DNA from: Aeromicrobium sp. Root236
GTDB taxonomy: Bacteria; Actinomycetota; Actinomycetes; Propionibacteriales; Nocardioidaceae
Length of the DNA stretch: 64,000 nt
Direction of reading: 5' to 3'
NCBI RefSeq assembly: GCF_001428805.1
Contig: NZ_LMIS01000001.1
Coordinates: forward strand, 3,231,075 to 3,295,074
In this document: one piece after another, positions 1-7,472 of the stretch
Layout of the letters: each line of letters starts with the position of its first letter
Numbering within the stretch: position 1 is the stretch's first letter
The notes under the pieces: generated by a model
Databases searched by the model: none
Told to the model about the DNA's origin: nothing
Seen by the model: only the letters and a program-made list of their open reading frames with translations
Position numbers and translations under genes: made by a program

Positions 1-1237
1 AGAACCCGACGGCGATCGCGGTGCGGGCGCTGTCGGGCTGCACGGCGGTGTGGTCGGTCGACGACACGTACCCGCCGATCGCCAGCGCCAGTGCGAACAG
101 GCCCGGACCGATCGCGAGGCCCAGCGTCTCGCCGGCGGTCCACACGCCGGTGTAGACCCCGATGCGGTTCTCGCCGGACGTCGCTGCGTCATGGGCGGCG
201 ACGTCGGGCAGCATCGCCATCGGGAACACCTGCGCACCGGCATAGCCGACGCCGGCGATCGCGGCAGCGAGGTAGACCACGACGGCGTGGTCGGCGCGTG
301 CGGTGAACAGGACGAGCGACCCGACGACGAGGAATCCCGAGGCGATGAGGTAGCCCGACTTCTTGCCGCGACCTTCGGCGTACCGCTCCCACAGCGGCGT
401 CACGAGGAGCGCCGGCGCGACGAACGCCGCGAACAGGATCGTCGAGGCCGCGTCGCTGTCGAGCAGGTCGTCGGAGACGTACGCGACGCCGCCGAGCATC
501 GCCCCGACGCCCATGGCCTGCAGCACGAACGTCACCAGCAGCACGCGGAAGTCGGGCATCGCCGAGACGAGCCGCAGCTGGTCCCGGAGCGAGCCGGCCG
601 CGGTCTCGACCCGGTGCTCACGGGCGTCGCGGGTGCCGCGCCACGCGCCGTAGACCCCGATCGCCAGGATCACCGCGACGTACGCGCCCATGAACCGGTA
701 GCCCTTGGCGGTCTCCTCGCCGCCGAACGCGTTGACGACCATCGGCGCGGTGGCCCCCGAGAGCAGGATCGCCAGCGCCAGCACCGCGACCCGCCACGTC
801 ATGAGCGTGGTCCGCTCGGCGTAGTCGAGAGTCATCTCCGCCGGCATCGCGACGTACGGGACCTGGAAGAACGCGTACGCCGTGGCGCACGCGAGGAACC
901 ACACCACGACCCAGGCGCCGGCGAGTGCCGGCGGTCCCGTGGGCCCGGCGAACAGCAGGGCGAAGCAGGCGGCCAGCGCGAGGCCACCTTTCAGCAGGAA
1001 CGGTCGGCGGCGACCAGCCGGCGACGACGAGCGGTCGCTGATCCGGCCGGCGATCGGGTTGAGCACGACGTCCCAGGCCTTGGGCACGAACACGATGAAC
1101 CCCGCGACGACCGCGGCGATGCCGAGCGAGTCGGTCAGGTAGGGCAGGAGCAGCAGTCCCGGCACGGTGCCGAACGTCCCGGTCGCGACGCTCCCCAACG
1201 CGTACCCCCGGCGCACCGAAGGAGAGAGCGGAGCCAT
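1..1237 (-). CDS. MFS transporter of the GPH (glycoside/cation symporter) type, 3' end outside window
   Basis: Polytopic inner-membrane transporter; 412 residues are visible and the reading frame stays open to the window edge, so the C-terminus is missing. The loop after the second membrane segment has the family signature N60-P61 followed by GRISDRS (64-70) and GRRRP (75-79), typical of GPH symporters related to melibiose and glucuronide carriers. Many alternating hydrophobic segments follow. The start codon lies 8 nt downstream of the otsA stop on the same strand, so the two are very probably co-transcribed; this suggests, but does not prove, a disaccharide or compatible-solute substrate. 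Substrate unknown. Confidence 0.8.
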   Translation of the reverse strand, partial: MAPLSPSVRRGYALGSVATGTFGTVPGLLLLPYLTDSLGIAAVVAGFIVFVPKAWDVVLNPIAGRISDRSSSPAGRRRPFLLKGGLALAACFALLFAGPTGPPALAGAWVVVWFLACATAYAFFQVPYVAMPAEMTLDYAERTTLMTWRVAVLALAILLSGATAPMVVNAFGGEETAKGYRFMGAYVAVILAIGVYGAWRGTRDAREHRVETAAGSLRDQLRLVSAMPDFRVLLVTFVLQAMGVGAMLGGVAYVSDDLLDSDAASTILFAAFVAPALLVTPLWERYAEGRGKKSGYLIASGFLVVGSLVLFTARADHAVVVYLAAAIAGVGYAGAQVFPMAMLPDVAAHDAATSGENRIGVYTGVWTAGETLGLAIGPGLFALALAIGGYVSSTDHTAVQPDSARTAIAVGF

Positions 1238-1245
1238 GCAGACGG

Positions 1246-2673
1246 TCAGACCGGGCGGGGGTTCTTGGCGTGCGGGTCGCGGTCCATCGTGAGCTCGCGC
1301 AGGAAGTTGGCCGCCCAGAGCTCGATGTCGTTCTCCATGACCTGCTTGCGCATCGCCTTCATGCGGCGGGCGTTCTCGCGCGGGCTGGCGTTGATCGCCG
1401 CGAGCATCATGCTCTTCATGCCGTTGATGTCGTGCGGGTTGACCTGGTAGGCCGACTTGAGCTCCGACGCGGCACCGGCGAACTCGCTCAGCACGAGCGC
1501 GCCGCGGTCGTCGTAGCGGCACGCGACGTACTCCTTGGCGACGAGGTTCATGCCGTCGCGGAGCGGCGTCACGACCATGACGTCGGCGGCCCGGTAGAGC
1601 GCGGCCATCTCGGCGCGCGGATAGGACGCGTGGAGATAGGTCACCGGCTGCTGGCCGATGCGCGCGACGTCGCCGTTGATGCGCCCGACGAGCCGGTTGA
1701 TGTCGTCGCGGAGGATCTTGTACTGGTCGACCCGCTCGCGGGACGGGGTGGCGACCTGCACGAACACCGCGTCGTCGACGTGGAGCGAACCGTCGCTGAT
1801 GAGCTCGCCGAACGCCCGGAGCCGCTGGCGCAGCCCCTTGGTGTAGTCGAGCCGGTCGATGCCCAGCAGCATCGTCTTGGGGTTGCCGAGGCTCTCGCGG
1901 ATCTCGGCGGCGCGGGCGATGACCTCGGGCGTACGGGCGAGCTCCTCGAAGCCGGCCGCGTCGATCGAGATCGGGTAGGCCTGCGCGAGGACCGTGCGCC
2001 CGTCAGGCAGGTAGATCATGTCGCGGTGGGTCTTGTGGCCGACCCGCTGGCGTACGAGGCGGACGAAGTTCTGTGCGGCGCCGGGCATCTGGAAGCCGAC
2101 CAGGTCGGCGCCCAGGAGTCCCTCGAGGATCTGGCGACGCCACGGCAGCTGCTGGAACAGCTCGGCCGGGGGGAACGGGATGTGCAGGAAGAAGCCGATG
2201 CGCAGGTCGGGGCGCAGCTCACGCAGCATGCTGGGCACGAGCTGCAGCTGGTAGTCCTGCACCCAGACGACGGCGTCGGGCTTGGCGACCTTGGCGGCCC
2301 GCTCGGCGAAGCGACGGTTGACGCGGACGTACGCGTCCCACCACTCGCGGTGGAACTCCGGGGGCGCGACGACGTCGTGGTAGAGCGGCCAGAGGGTCGA
2401 GTTGGAGAAGCCCTCGTAGTACTCGGCGACCTCCTCCTCGCTCAGGTGGACCGGCACGAGGTGCAGGCCGTTGTGCTCGAACGGCTTGAGCTTCTCGTCC
2501 GCGGCGCCGTGCCAGCCGATCCATGCACCCCCGTTGCGGCGCATCACGGGCTCGAGGGCGGTGACCAGACCGCCGGGGGAGGTGCGCCACATCGTGCCGC
2601 CGTCGGGCGACGTCACCCGGTCGACCGGCAGACGGTTGGCGATCACCACGAAGTCTGCGGTTCCCGTCACCAT
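1246..2673 (-). CDS. otsA: Trehalose-6-phosphate synthase
   Basis: Glycosyltransferase family 20 enzyme that joins a nucleotide-activated glucose to glucose 6-phosphate, giving trehalose 6-phosphate in the cytoplasm. Family landmarks: IANRLPVDR near the N-terminus, WVQDYQL (137-143), HIPFP (164-168), GIDRLDYTKGL (271-281) and LRDGMNLVAKE (371-381), the last holding sugar-nucleotide phosphate ligands. Its 475 residues match a complete single-domain OtsA without a fused phosphatase. The partner phosphatase otsB is 1.9 kb away on the other strand. A TAGGCT hexamer sits 7 nt before the ATG, indicating a leaderless transcript. Confidence 0.95.
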   Translation of the reverse strand: MVTGTADFVVIANRLPVDRVTSPDGGTMWRTSPGGLVTALEPVMRRNGGAWIGWHGAADEKLKPFEHNGLHLVPVHLSEEEVAEYYEGFSNSTLWPLYHDVVAPPEFHREWWDAYVRVNRRFAERAAKVAKPDAVVWVQDYQLQLVPSMLRELRPDLRIGFFLHIPFPPAELFQQLPWRRQILEGLLGADLVGFQMPGAAQNFVRLVRQRVGHKTHRDMIYLPDGRTVLAQAYPISIDAAGFEELARTPEVIARAAEIRESLGNPKTMLLGIDRLDYTKGLRQRLRAFGELISDGSLHVDDAVFVQVATPSRERVDQYKILRDDINRLVGRINGDVARIGQQPVTYLHASYPRAEMAALYRAADVMVVTPLRDGMNLVAKEYVACRYDDRGALVLSEFAGAASELKSAYQVNPHDINGMKSMMLAAINASPRENARRMKAMRKQVMENDIELWAANFLRELTMDRDPHAKNPRPV

Positions 2674-2703
2674 GCCACGCAGCCTAGTCGGACATGAGGG
2701 TGC

Positions 2704-3693
2704 TCACCTGCCGGCGACCCCGAGCTGGTCGAGGATCGTCTCCATCTGGCGCATGATCGACACCGTCTCGTCGAGGGGGAGCAGCGCCGACTCGGTCGCG
2801 CCGGCCCGCAGGCACACGGCGACCTCCTCGATCTCGTGGGCGTAGCCGCGGCCCGTCACGGGCTCGCTGATCGTGTCGAGCTGGTCGTCGTGCCAGTGGG
2901 TGAACAGCGTGGGGTGGTGGAACCGGGCGGGCACCTCGACGAGCCCCGCGTCGCCGGCGACCGAGGCGCGGTTGTCGCTGTGCGCGACCTGGGTCCAGGC
3001 GATGCTCGCCACGGCGCCGCTGGCGTACGTCAGGGTGGCTCCGCCGCTCACGTCGATGCCGGCGTCCGACAGCGTGCCGCCGGCGGCGATGCCGACCGGC
3101 TCGCCGAGGATCAGGTGCGCGAAGGTCAAGGGATAGATGCCCACGTCCAGCAGCGCGCTGGCCCCGAGCAGCGGGTCCCACAGGCGTGCGGTGCCGGCGG
3201 GGCCGACGAACCCGAGCTCGGCGCGCACCTGACCGATCGTCCCGAGACTTCCGTCTCTGGCGAGCTCCGCGATCCGGCAGATGTTGGGGTTGGCCCGCAT
3301 CCACATCGCCTCGGCGAAGAACAGGCCACGCTTCCGTGCCTCGGCGACGAGGGTCTCGGCGTCGGCGAGGTTCATCGTGAGCGCCTTCTCGCACAGCACG
3401 GCCTTGCCGGCCTCGAAGCACAGCATGACGTCCTCGAGGTGCCGGCTGTGAGGCGTCGCGACATAGACCACGTCGACGCCCGGATCGGCGGCCAGCTCCT
3501 CGTACGAGCCGTGGGCCCGGCCCGCGCCGAACCGGTCGGCGAACGTCCGCGCGGCGTCGGGCCGGCGCGACCCGACGGCGGCCAGCTCGTTGCCCTCGAC
3601 GAGCGCCAGGTCCGCGGCGAACGACTCCGCGATGCGGCCCGTGGCCAGAATTCCCCAGCGGATGGGCGTACGTGTCCCCGAATCGACCGTCAT
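2704..3693 (-). CDS. Gfo/Idh/MocA family NAD(P)-dependent oxidoreductase
   Basis: Cytoplasmic dehydrogenase of 329 residues acting on an unidentified sugar, inositol or related polyol. It has an N-terminal Rossmann fold with GILATGRIA (14-22), the VATPHSRH segment after the fourth strand, and a CEKAL motif (101-105) corresponding to the family's E-K-P catalytic lysine loop with Pro replaced by Ala. The C-terminal half has the expected alpha/beta substrate domain. The frame extends further upstream, but the ATG used here starts the Rossmann fold properly and has CAGGGT 7 nt before it, fitting leaderless initiation. Transcribed divergently from the DUF3263 gene. Confidence 0.85.
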   Translation of the reverse strand: MTVDSGTRTPIRWGILATGRIAESFAADLALVEGNELAAVGSRRPDAARTFADRFGAGRAHGSYEELAADPGVDVVYVATPHSRHLEDVMLCFEAGKAVLCEKALTMNLADAETLVAEARKRGLFFAEAMWMRANPNICRIAELARDGSLGTIGQVRAELGFVGPAGTARLWDPLLGASALLDVGIYPLTFAHLILGEPVGIAAGGTLSDAGIDVSGGATLTYASGAVASIAWTQVAHSDNRASVAGDAGLVEVPARFHHPTLFTHWHDDQLDTISEPVTGRGYAHEIEEVAVCLRAGATESALLPLDETVSIMRQMETILDQLGVAGR

Positions 3694-3746
3694 GACACCT
3701 ACCCTGCCATTCGGCGAAGCAAATGACACCGGTGTGATTCGTGGCC

Positions 3747-3752
3747 TAAGAT
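3747..3752 (+). promoter_or_regulatory. -10 hexamer TAAGAT of a leaderless promoter
   Basis: TAAGAT ends 7 nt before the ATG at 3760, so the predicted transcription start coincides with the start codon. This supports the downstream ATG over the one nine bases upstream, which would lie inside the hexamer. Confidence 0.6.
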
Positions 3753-3759
3753 GACCTGC

Positions 3760-4056
3760 ATGAGCGCTGTGGAGAAGTCGAACGCCGGCACGCCGGTTGC
3801 CGCCGAGTCGCTGTCGGAGCGCGACCGCGAGATCCTCGCACTCGAACGGCTCTGGTGGCAGTACGCCGGCGCCAAGGAGCAGGCGATCCGCGACAAGTTC
3901 GACATGTCCGCGACGCGCTACTACCAGGTGCTCAACGCCCTGATCGATCGTGAGGACGCGCTCGCGTACGATCCACTCCTGGTCAAGCGTCTCCGCCGCC
4001 TGCGCGCCCAGCGCCAGCGCAGCCGCTCGGCCAGGCGTCTCGGCATCGACCTCTGA
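3760..4056 (+). CDS. DUF3263 domain protein
   Basis: Small basic cytoplasmic protein of 98 residues, recognised as the actinobacterium-specific DUF3263 family by the block LSERDREILALERLWW and the helix-turn-helix-like stretch GAKEQAIRDKFDMSATRYYQ. The arginine-rich C-terminus (RLRRLRAQRQRSRSARR) suggests nucleic-acid binding; this is inference. It is followed after 8 nt by a LytR_C protein, a pairing I recall from other actinobacteria. The ATG three codons upstream is rejected because it overlaps the -10 hexamer. Confidence 0.85.
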   Translation: MSAVEKSNAGTPVAAESLSERDREILALERLWWQYAGAKEQAIRDKFDMSATRYYQVLNALIDREDALAYDPLLVKRLRRLRAQRQRSRSARRLGIDL

Positions 4057-4064
4057 AGGTTCCC

Positions 4065-4592
4065 ATGGACCACCGCAGGACCCCGACTGGCAAGGCATAC
4101 GTCCCCGCCAGCTGGTTCATCGTCCTGACGATCCTGTTGTGCGTCAGTGCGGCCGGCTGGCTGGGCTGGCTGTTCGTCGACGACGACCCCGAGACACCGC
4201 CGACCAGCAGCACCTCGGCGCCCCCGGCGACCAGGACCACGCCGACACCGTCCCCGGACAAGACGACCGAGACGACGCCCTCGCCGACGCCGACCAAGAC
4301 GACCGACGAGCCCGAGGCCGATCGCACGACGCCCGTCGCGGTGCTCAACAACACGACGATCCAGGGCCTCGCGGCGACCTACTCCGCCAAGGTGCGCTCG
4401 GCCGGCTGGACCACCGTGACGATCGGCAACTGGCGTGGCTCCATCGCCGGCAACACCGTCTACTTCCCGCCGCAGCTCGCTGAGCAGGCCAAGCTGCTCG
4501 CCGACGACCTCGACATCGGCCGCGTGCTGCCGAGCGTCGCGCCGATGCGGACCGACCGGCTGACGATCATCCTGTCCGGCCCGCAACAATAG
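4065..4592 (+). CDS. LytR C-terminal domain protein, membrane-anchored
   Basis: Protein of 175 residues with a cytoplasmic N-terminus, one membrane segment at about residues 17-37, an extracytoplasmic Thr/Pro/Ser-rich linker (about 42-86) and a C-terminal LytR_C domain beginning VAVLNNTTIQGLA and continuing through YSAKVRSAGW. The domain occurs alone or fused to LytR-CpsA-Psr cell-wall glycopolymer ligases; its biochemical role is unknown. Probably the second gene of an operon with the DUF3263 gene. otsB begins 4 nt after its stop. Confidence 0.8.
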   Translation: MDHRRTPTGKAYVPASWFIVLTILLCVSAAGWLGWLFVDDDPETPPTSSTSAPPATRTTPTPSPDKTTETTPSPTPTKTTDEPEADRTTPVAVLNNTTIQGLAATYSAKVRSAGWTTVTIGNWRGSIAGNTVYFPPQLAEQAKLLADDLDIGRVLPSVAPMRTDRLTIILSGPQQ

Positions 4593-4596
4593 GCGG

Positions 4597-5388
4597 ATGC
4601 CCGCACCCGTCCGCACCGCCGTGATCGCTGATCCGGCCGGCACCCTGCTCGCCCTCGACTTCGACGGCACGCTGGCGCACATCGTCGACGACCCGACCCA
4701 GGCGTACGCGCACGAGCGGTCGGTCGCGGCGCTCGCCCGGCTCGGCCGCGTGCTCGGCCAGGTCGCGATCGTCACCGGGCGCCCCGTGCGCCAGGCGCTC
4801 GAGCTCGGCGGCTTCGACGGCGTCGCAGGTCTCGAGCGGCTCGTGATCTGGGGCCAGTACGGCGCCGAGCAGTGGGACGCCGCGACGTCGGAGACGATCG
4901 AGCCCGACCGTCCCGAGCCGATCAGCCGGCTCGCCGACGAGCTGCCCGGCTGGCTCGAGCAGCGCGGCGCCGGCCACGTACGCATCGAGGACAAGGGCCT
5001 CGCGATCGCCGTGCACACCCGCGGCATCGACCCGGGACTCCTCGACGAGCTGTCGCAGCCGCTCTCGGACCTGGCCGCCGATCTCGGACTTGTCGTCGAG
5101 CCCGGTCGTCAGGTCGTCGAGTTGCGCGCCCCCGGCAGCGACAAGGGCGATGCCGTACGCGCCCTGGCCTCGCGCCTCGGCGCGCGTCAGGTGATCTTCG
5201 CGGGCGACGACCTCGGCGACCTGCCGGCGTTCGCGGCGGTCGAGGAGCTGCGGGAGTCCGGGCTCGGCGGCCTGTTGATCTGCTCGGCGTCGACGGAGCA
5301 GGATGCCCTCGTGGCCCGGGCCGACATCGTCCTCGACGGACCCGATGCCGTCGCCGACTGGTTGGAGGCCCTGGCGGATGAGTTCTGA
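4597..5388 (+). CDS. otsB: Trehalose-6-phosphate phosphatase
   Basis: HAD-superfamily phosphatase of 263 residues that dephosphorylates trehalose 6-phosphate. HAD motif I is LDFDGTL, with D21 as nucleophile and D23 as general acid; motif II is in IVTGRP; motif IV is FAGDDLGDLPAF with the magnesium-binding aspartates; ELRAPGSDKGDAV carries the conserved lysine. It completes the OtsAB pathway started by the gene at the left end. Tightly packed behind the LytR_C gene and overlapping the next gene by 11 nt, so co-transcription is likely. Confidence 0.93.
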   Translation: MPAPVRTAVIADPAGTLLALDFDGTLAHIVDDPTQAYAHERSVAALARLGRVLGQVAIVTGRPVRQALELGGFDGVAGLERLVIWGQYGAEQWDAATSETIEPDRPEPISRLADELPGWLEQRGAGHVRIEDKGLAIAVHTRGIDPGLLDELSQPLSDLAADLGLVVEPGRQVVELRAPGSDKGDAVRALASRLGARQVIFAGDDLGDLPAFAAVEELRESGLGGLLICSASTEQDALVARADIVLDGPDAVADWLEALADEF

Positions 5389-5827
5389 TCCGGTGCTGCC
5401 CCACACGCGGTGGACCCGCGTGCGTACGGTGCTCAACTGGATCAACCTCAGCACGCCGCTCGGCCTGCTCATCGCCCGGATCGGCGGCGCGACGATCGCC
5501 CGGCGGGGCCGCGGCACCTACCTCGCGACGGGCTACCGCTTCGGCTTCCCGGTCGCCAGCGCGTTCACCGTCGGCAGCGTCATCACGAGCAGGCACGACG
5601 CCGGCTGGTTCCGCGAACGCCCGGTGCTGCTGCGGCACGAGGACAGGCACTGCACGCAGTACGCGTTCGTCCTCGGCGTCGCGATGCTGCCGCTCTACTT
5701 CCTCTGCGTCGGCATCTCGTACGCGATCGCCGGCGACCACTCGTCGTACAACCCGTTCGAACGCCTCGCCAACCTCGCCGACGGCAACTACCCGCCGCCC
5801 CGCACCCGCTTCTCCCGTCACCGCTGA
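5378..5827 (+). CDS. Conserved membrane protein with an HExxH motif, unknown function
   Basis: 149 residues beginning inside the last codons of otsB (11-nt overlap), indicating translational coupling. Two hydrophobic stretches are visible: a weak one around residues 19-33 and a strong one around 104-123 (GVAMLPLYFLCVGISYAIAG). Between them lies LLRHEDRHCTQYAFVLG, an H-E-x-x-H zinc-protease-type motif followed by Cys. I do not recognise the family well; short actinobacterial membrane proteins with a similar His-Glu motif are usually hypothetical. Metallopeptidase activity is only a guess. The stop codon lies inside a 14-bp direct repeat flanking the palindromic element downstream. Confidence 0.65.
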   Translation: MSSDPVLPHTRWTRVRTVLNWINLSTPLGLLIARIGGATIARRGRGTYLATGYRFGFPVASAFTVGSVITSRHDAGWFRERPVLLRHEDRHCTQYAFVLGVAMLPLYFLCVGISYAIAGDHSSYNPFERLANLADGNYPPPRTRFSRHR

Positions 5828-5836
5828 CCGAGGAGC
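5823..5836. repeat. 14-bp direct repeat, left copy
   Basis: GCTGACCGAGGAGC, identical to 5975-5988. The two copies bracket the palindromic element, as a target-site duplication or a recombination remnant would. This copy contains the stop codon of the preceding gene. Confidence 0.7.
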
Positions 5837-5976
5837 TGGGTGGCGGTTTACCAAGAGGTCAGGGCAAACTTCGCGATCGCCCTGACTCCGCACGGCAATC
5901 TGCCACTCCGCAAGGCGCGCGCACCCTGCGGAGTGGCTGTCTGCCGTGACCTCTTGGTAAACCGCCAAGGCCCAGC
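5835..5976. repeat. Highly structured palindromic element (MITE/REP-like) between otsB unit and SAM riboswitch
   Basis: The arms 5841-5861 and 5947-5967 are perfect 21-bp inverted copies; the fold extends outward through AGCTGGG/CCCAGCT after a short bulge. Inside are more perfect hairpins: 5858-5865 with 5879-5886 (8 bp), 5891-5897 with 5942-5948 (7 bp) and 5902-5912 with 5927-5937 (11 bp). The inner and outer stems partly compete. No credible coding frame crosses it. It could be a short non-autonomous transposable element, a REP-type extragenic palindrome or a structured RNA; as an RNA it would also terminate the otsB unit. Confidence 0.75.
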
Positions 5977-5988
5977 TGACCGAGGAGC
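5975..5988. repeat. 14-bp direct repeat, right copy
   Basis: GCTGACCGAGGAGC, identical to the left copy that spans the stop codon of the gene ending at 5827. Its first bases overlap the outer stem of the palindromic element. Confidence 0.7.
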
Positions 5989-6018
5989 GAACACTCCGTG
6001 TCCGGCATCTGGACCGAG

Positions 6019-6048
6019 TGGACACATCGTGAGACGCGCCCGTAGGCT
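6019..6048 (+). promoter_or_regulatory. Promoter of the SAM-riboswitch operon, with 12-bp motif shared with metQ
   Basis: TGGACA (6019-6024), an 18-bp spacer and TAGGCT (6043-6048) place the transcription start near 6055, the first base of the riboswitch P1 helix. CACATCGTGAGA at 6023-6034 recurs exactly upstream of metQ (14329-14340). Confidence 0.65.
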
Positions 6049-6055
6049 GAAACCA

Positions 6056-6164
6056 CTCATCACGAGGGGTACAGGGACACGGCCCTATGACGCCCCAGCA
6101 ACCAGTCGCTCATCGACCAGGTGCTCAATCCGTCCCGGACGACAGTCGATCCGGGAAAGATGAA
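6056..6164 (+). promoter_or_regulatory. SAM-I (S-box) riboswitch
   Basis: The whole S-box core can be read. P1 pairs TCATC (6057-6061) with GATGA (6159-6163). P2 starts with GAGGGGTACAGGGA and closes through GGCCCTATGA and CCCC. The conserved GCAACC follows (6098-6103). P3 is the small GTCG/CGAC helix. The joining segment GGTGCTCAATCC matches the S-box GGTGCTAATTCC. P4 is TCCCGGA/TCCGGGA, followed by GGGAAAGATGA. Ligand S-adenosylmethionine is family knowledge. The downstream Shine-Dalgarno AAAGG abuts the 3' side of P1 and no U-tract terminator is visible, so control is more likely of translation initiation than of termination. Confidence 0.92.
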
Positions 6165-6175
6165 AGGTCACATCT

Positions 6176-7447
6176 GTGAGTACATCCGCTCCAAGCCTGG
6201 CTGCACCCGTCCTTCGCGAGGGCGCCTTCGGCAACGCCGTCGAGCTCGTCTGCCGCGAGTGCGGCACGACCCGCGAGCTCGGCCCGCACTACGCCTGTGC
6301 CGAGTGTTTCGGCCCGCTGGAGATCAAGTACGACTTCCCGGCCATCACCCGCGAGCAGATCGCGGCCGGCCCCAACAACATCTGGCGCTACAAGGCGCTG
6401 CTCCCGGTGCCCGACGACATCGAGCTCAGCCCCAACCTCGAGCCCGGTTTCACGCGGCTCCTCAAGGCCGACAACCTCGCCGCCGAGCTGGGCCTCAAGA
6501 ACCTCTGGGTCAAGGACGACAGCACCAACCCCACCAACTCGTTCAAGGACCGCGTCGTGGCCTGCGCGCTCAGCGCCGCTCGCGAGTTCGGCAGCAAGGT
6601 CTTCGCCTGCCCGTCGACCGGCAACCTCGCCAACGCGGTCGCCGCAGCCGGTGCACGAGCCGGCATCAAGACCGTCGTGTTCATCCCCAGCAACCTCGAG
6701 ACGCCCAAGCAGGTCAACTCGGCGGTCTACACCGAGAACCTCGTCGCGGTCGACGGCAACTACGACGACGTCAACAAGCTCGCCTCCGAGATCGCCGGCG
6801 AGGAGGACGGCTGGGCGTTCGTCAACGTCAACGTCCGCCCGTTCTACGCCGAGGGCTCCAAGACGCTCGGCTACGAGATCGCCGAGCAGCTCGGCTGGCG
6901 CCTGCCCGACCAGATCGTCATCCCCGTCGCCTCGGGCTCGCAGCTGACCAAGGTCCACAAGTCGTTCAAGGAGCTCATCGCCCTCGGCCTCGTCGAGGAC
7001 AAGCCCTACAAGGTCTTCGGCGCCCAGGCCACGGGTTGCTCCCCGGTCTCCGAGGCGTTCCGCGAGGGCTGGGACGTCGTACGCCCGGTGCGTCCCGACA
7101 CGATCGCCAAGTCGCTGGCGATCGGCAACCCCGCCGACGGCGTGTACGTCCTCGACATCTGCCGCGAGACCGGCGGTGCGATCGCCGACATCTCCGACGA
7201 CGAGGTGCGCGACGCCATCGTGCTGCTGGCCCGCACCGAGGGCATCTTCACCGAGACCGCCGGCGGCACGACCGTCGGCGTGCTCAAGAAGCTCGTCGAG
7301 ACCGGCCAGCTCGACCCCGAGCTCGAGACCGTCGTGATCAACACCGGCCACGGCCTCAAGACCCTCGACGCGGTCACCGACCTGGTCCGCCCCGCAGCCA
7401 CCATCGCACCGACGTACGAGGCCTTCGTGGCCTCCGGCATCGCCTGA
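6176..7447 (+). CDS. thrC: Threonine-synthase-family PLP enzyme, possibly a MetM-type homocysteine synthase
   Basis: A 423-residue fold-type II PLP enzyme. An N-terminal zinc ribbon (C26, C29, C41, C44) precedes the catalytic domain; the Schiff-base lysine is K124 in NPTNSFKDR, and the PLP phosphate loop is the STGNLANAV segment. GTG start with AAAGG 8 nt upstream. By sequence alone it would be called threonine synthase (O-phosphohomoserine to threonine). However, a SAM riboswitch and a downstream carrier ending Gly-Gly-Cys point to methionine rather than threonine synthesis. My memory of recent Streptomyces work is that such ThrC paralogs (MetM) use O-phosphohomoserine and a thiocarboxylated carrier to make homocysteine. 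The ordinary ThrC of related bacteria is shorter and lacks the ribbon. Confidence 0.85.
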   Translation: MSTSAPSLAAPVLREGAFGNAVELVCRECGTTRELGPHYACAECFGPLEIKYDFPAITREQIAAGPNNIWRYKALLPVPDDIELSPNLEPGFTRLLKADNLAAELGLKNLWVKDDSTNPTNSFKDRVVACALSAAREFGSKVFACPSTGNLANAVAAAGARAGIKTVVFIPSNLETPKQVNSAVYTENLVAVDGNYDDVNKLASEIAGEEDGWAFVNVNVRPFYAEGSKTLGYEIAEQLGWRLPDQIVIPVASGSQLTKVHKSFKELIALGLVEDKPYKVFGAQATGCSPVSEAFREGWDVVRPVRPDTIAKSLAIGNPADGVYVLDICRETGGAIADISDDEVRDAIVLLARTEGIFTETAGGTTVGVLKKLVETGQLDPELETVVINTGHGLKTLDAVTDLVRPAATIAPTYEAFVASGIA

Positions 7448-7472
7448 GTCCAGAGAACACCCAAGGAGCACT

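Noticed and set aside
50-2697. Two 450+ codon plus-strand open frames opposite the GPH transporter and otsA
   Set aside because: Arg/His/Asp-rich shadow frames typical of antisense strands in 70% GC DNA; the minus-strand proteins have clear family motifs.
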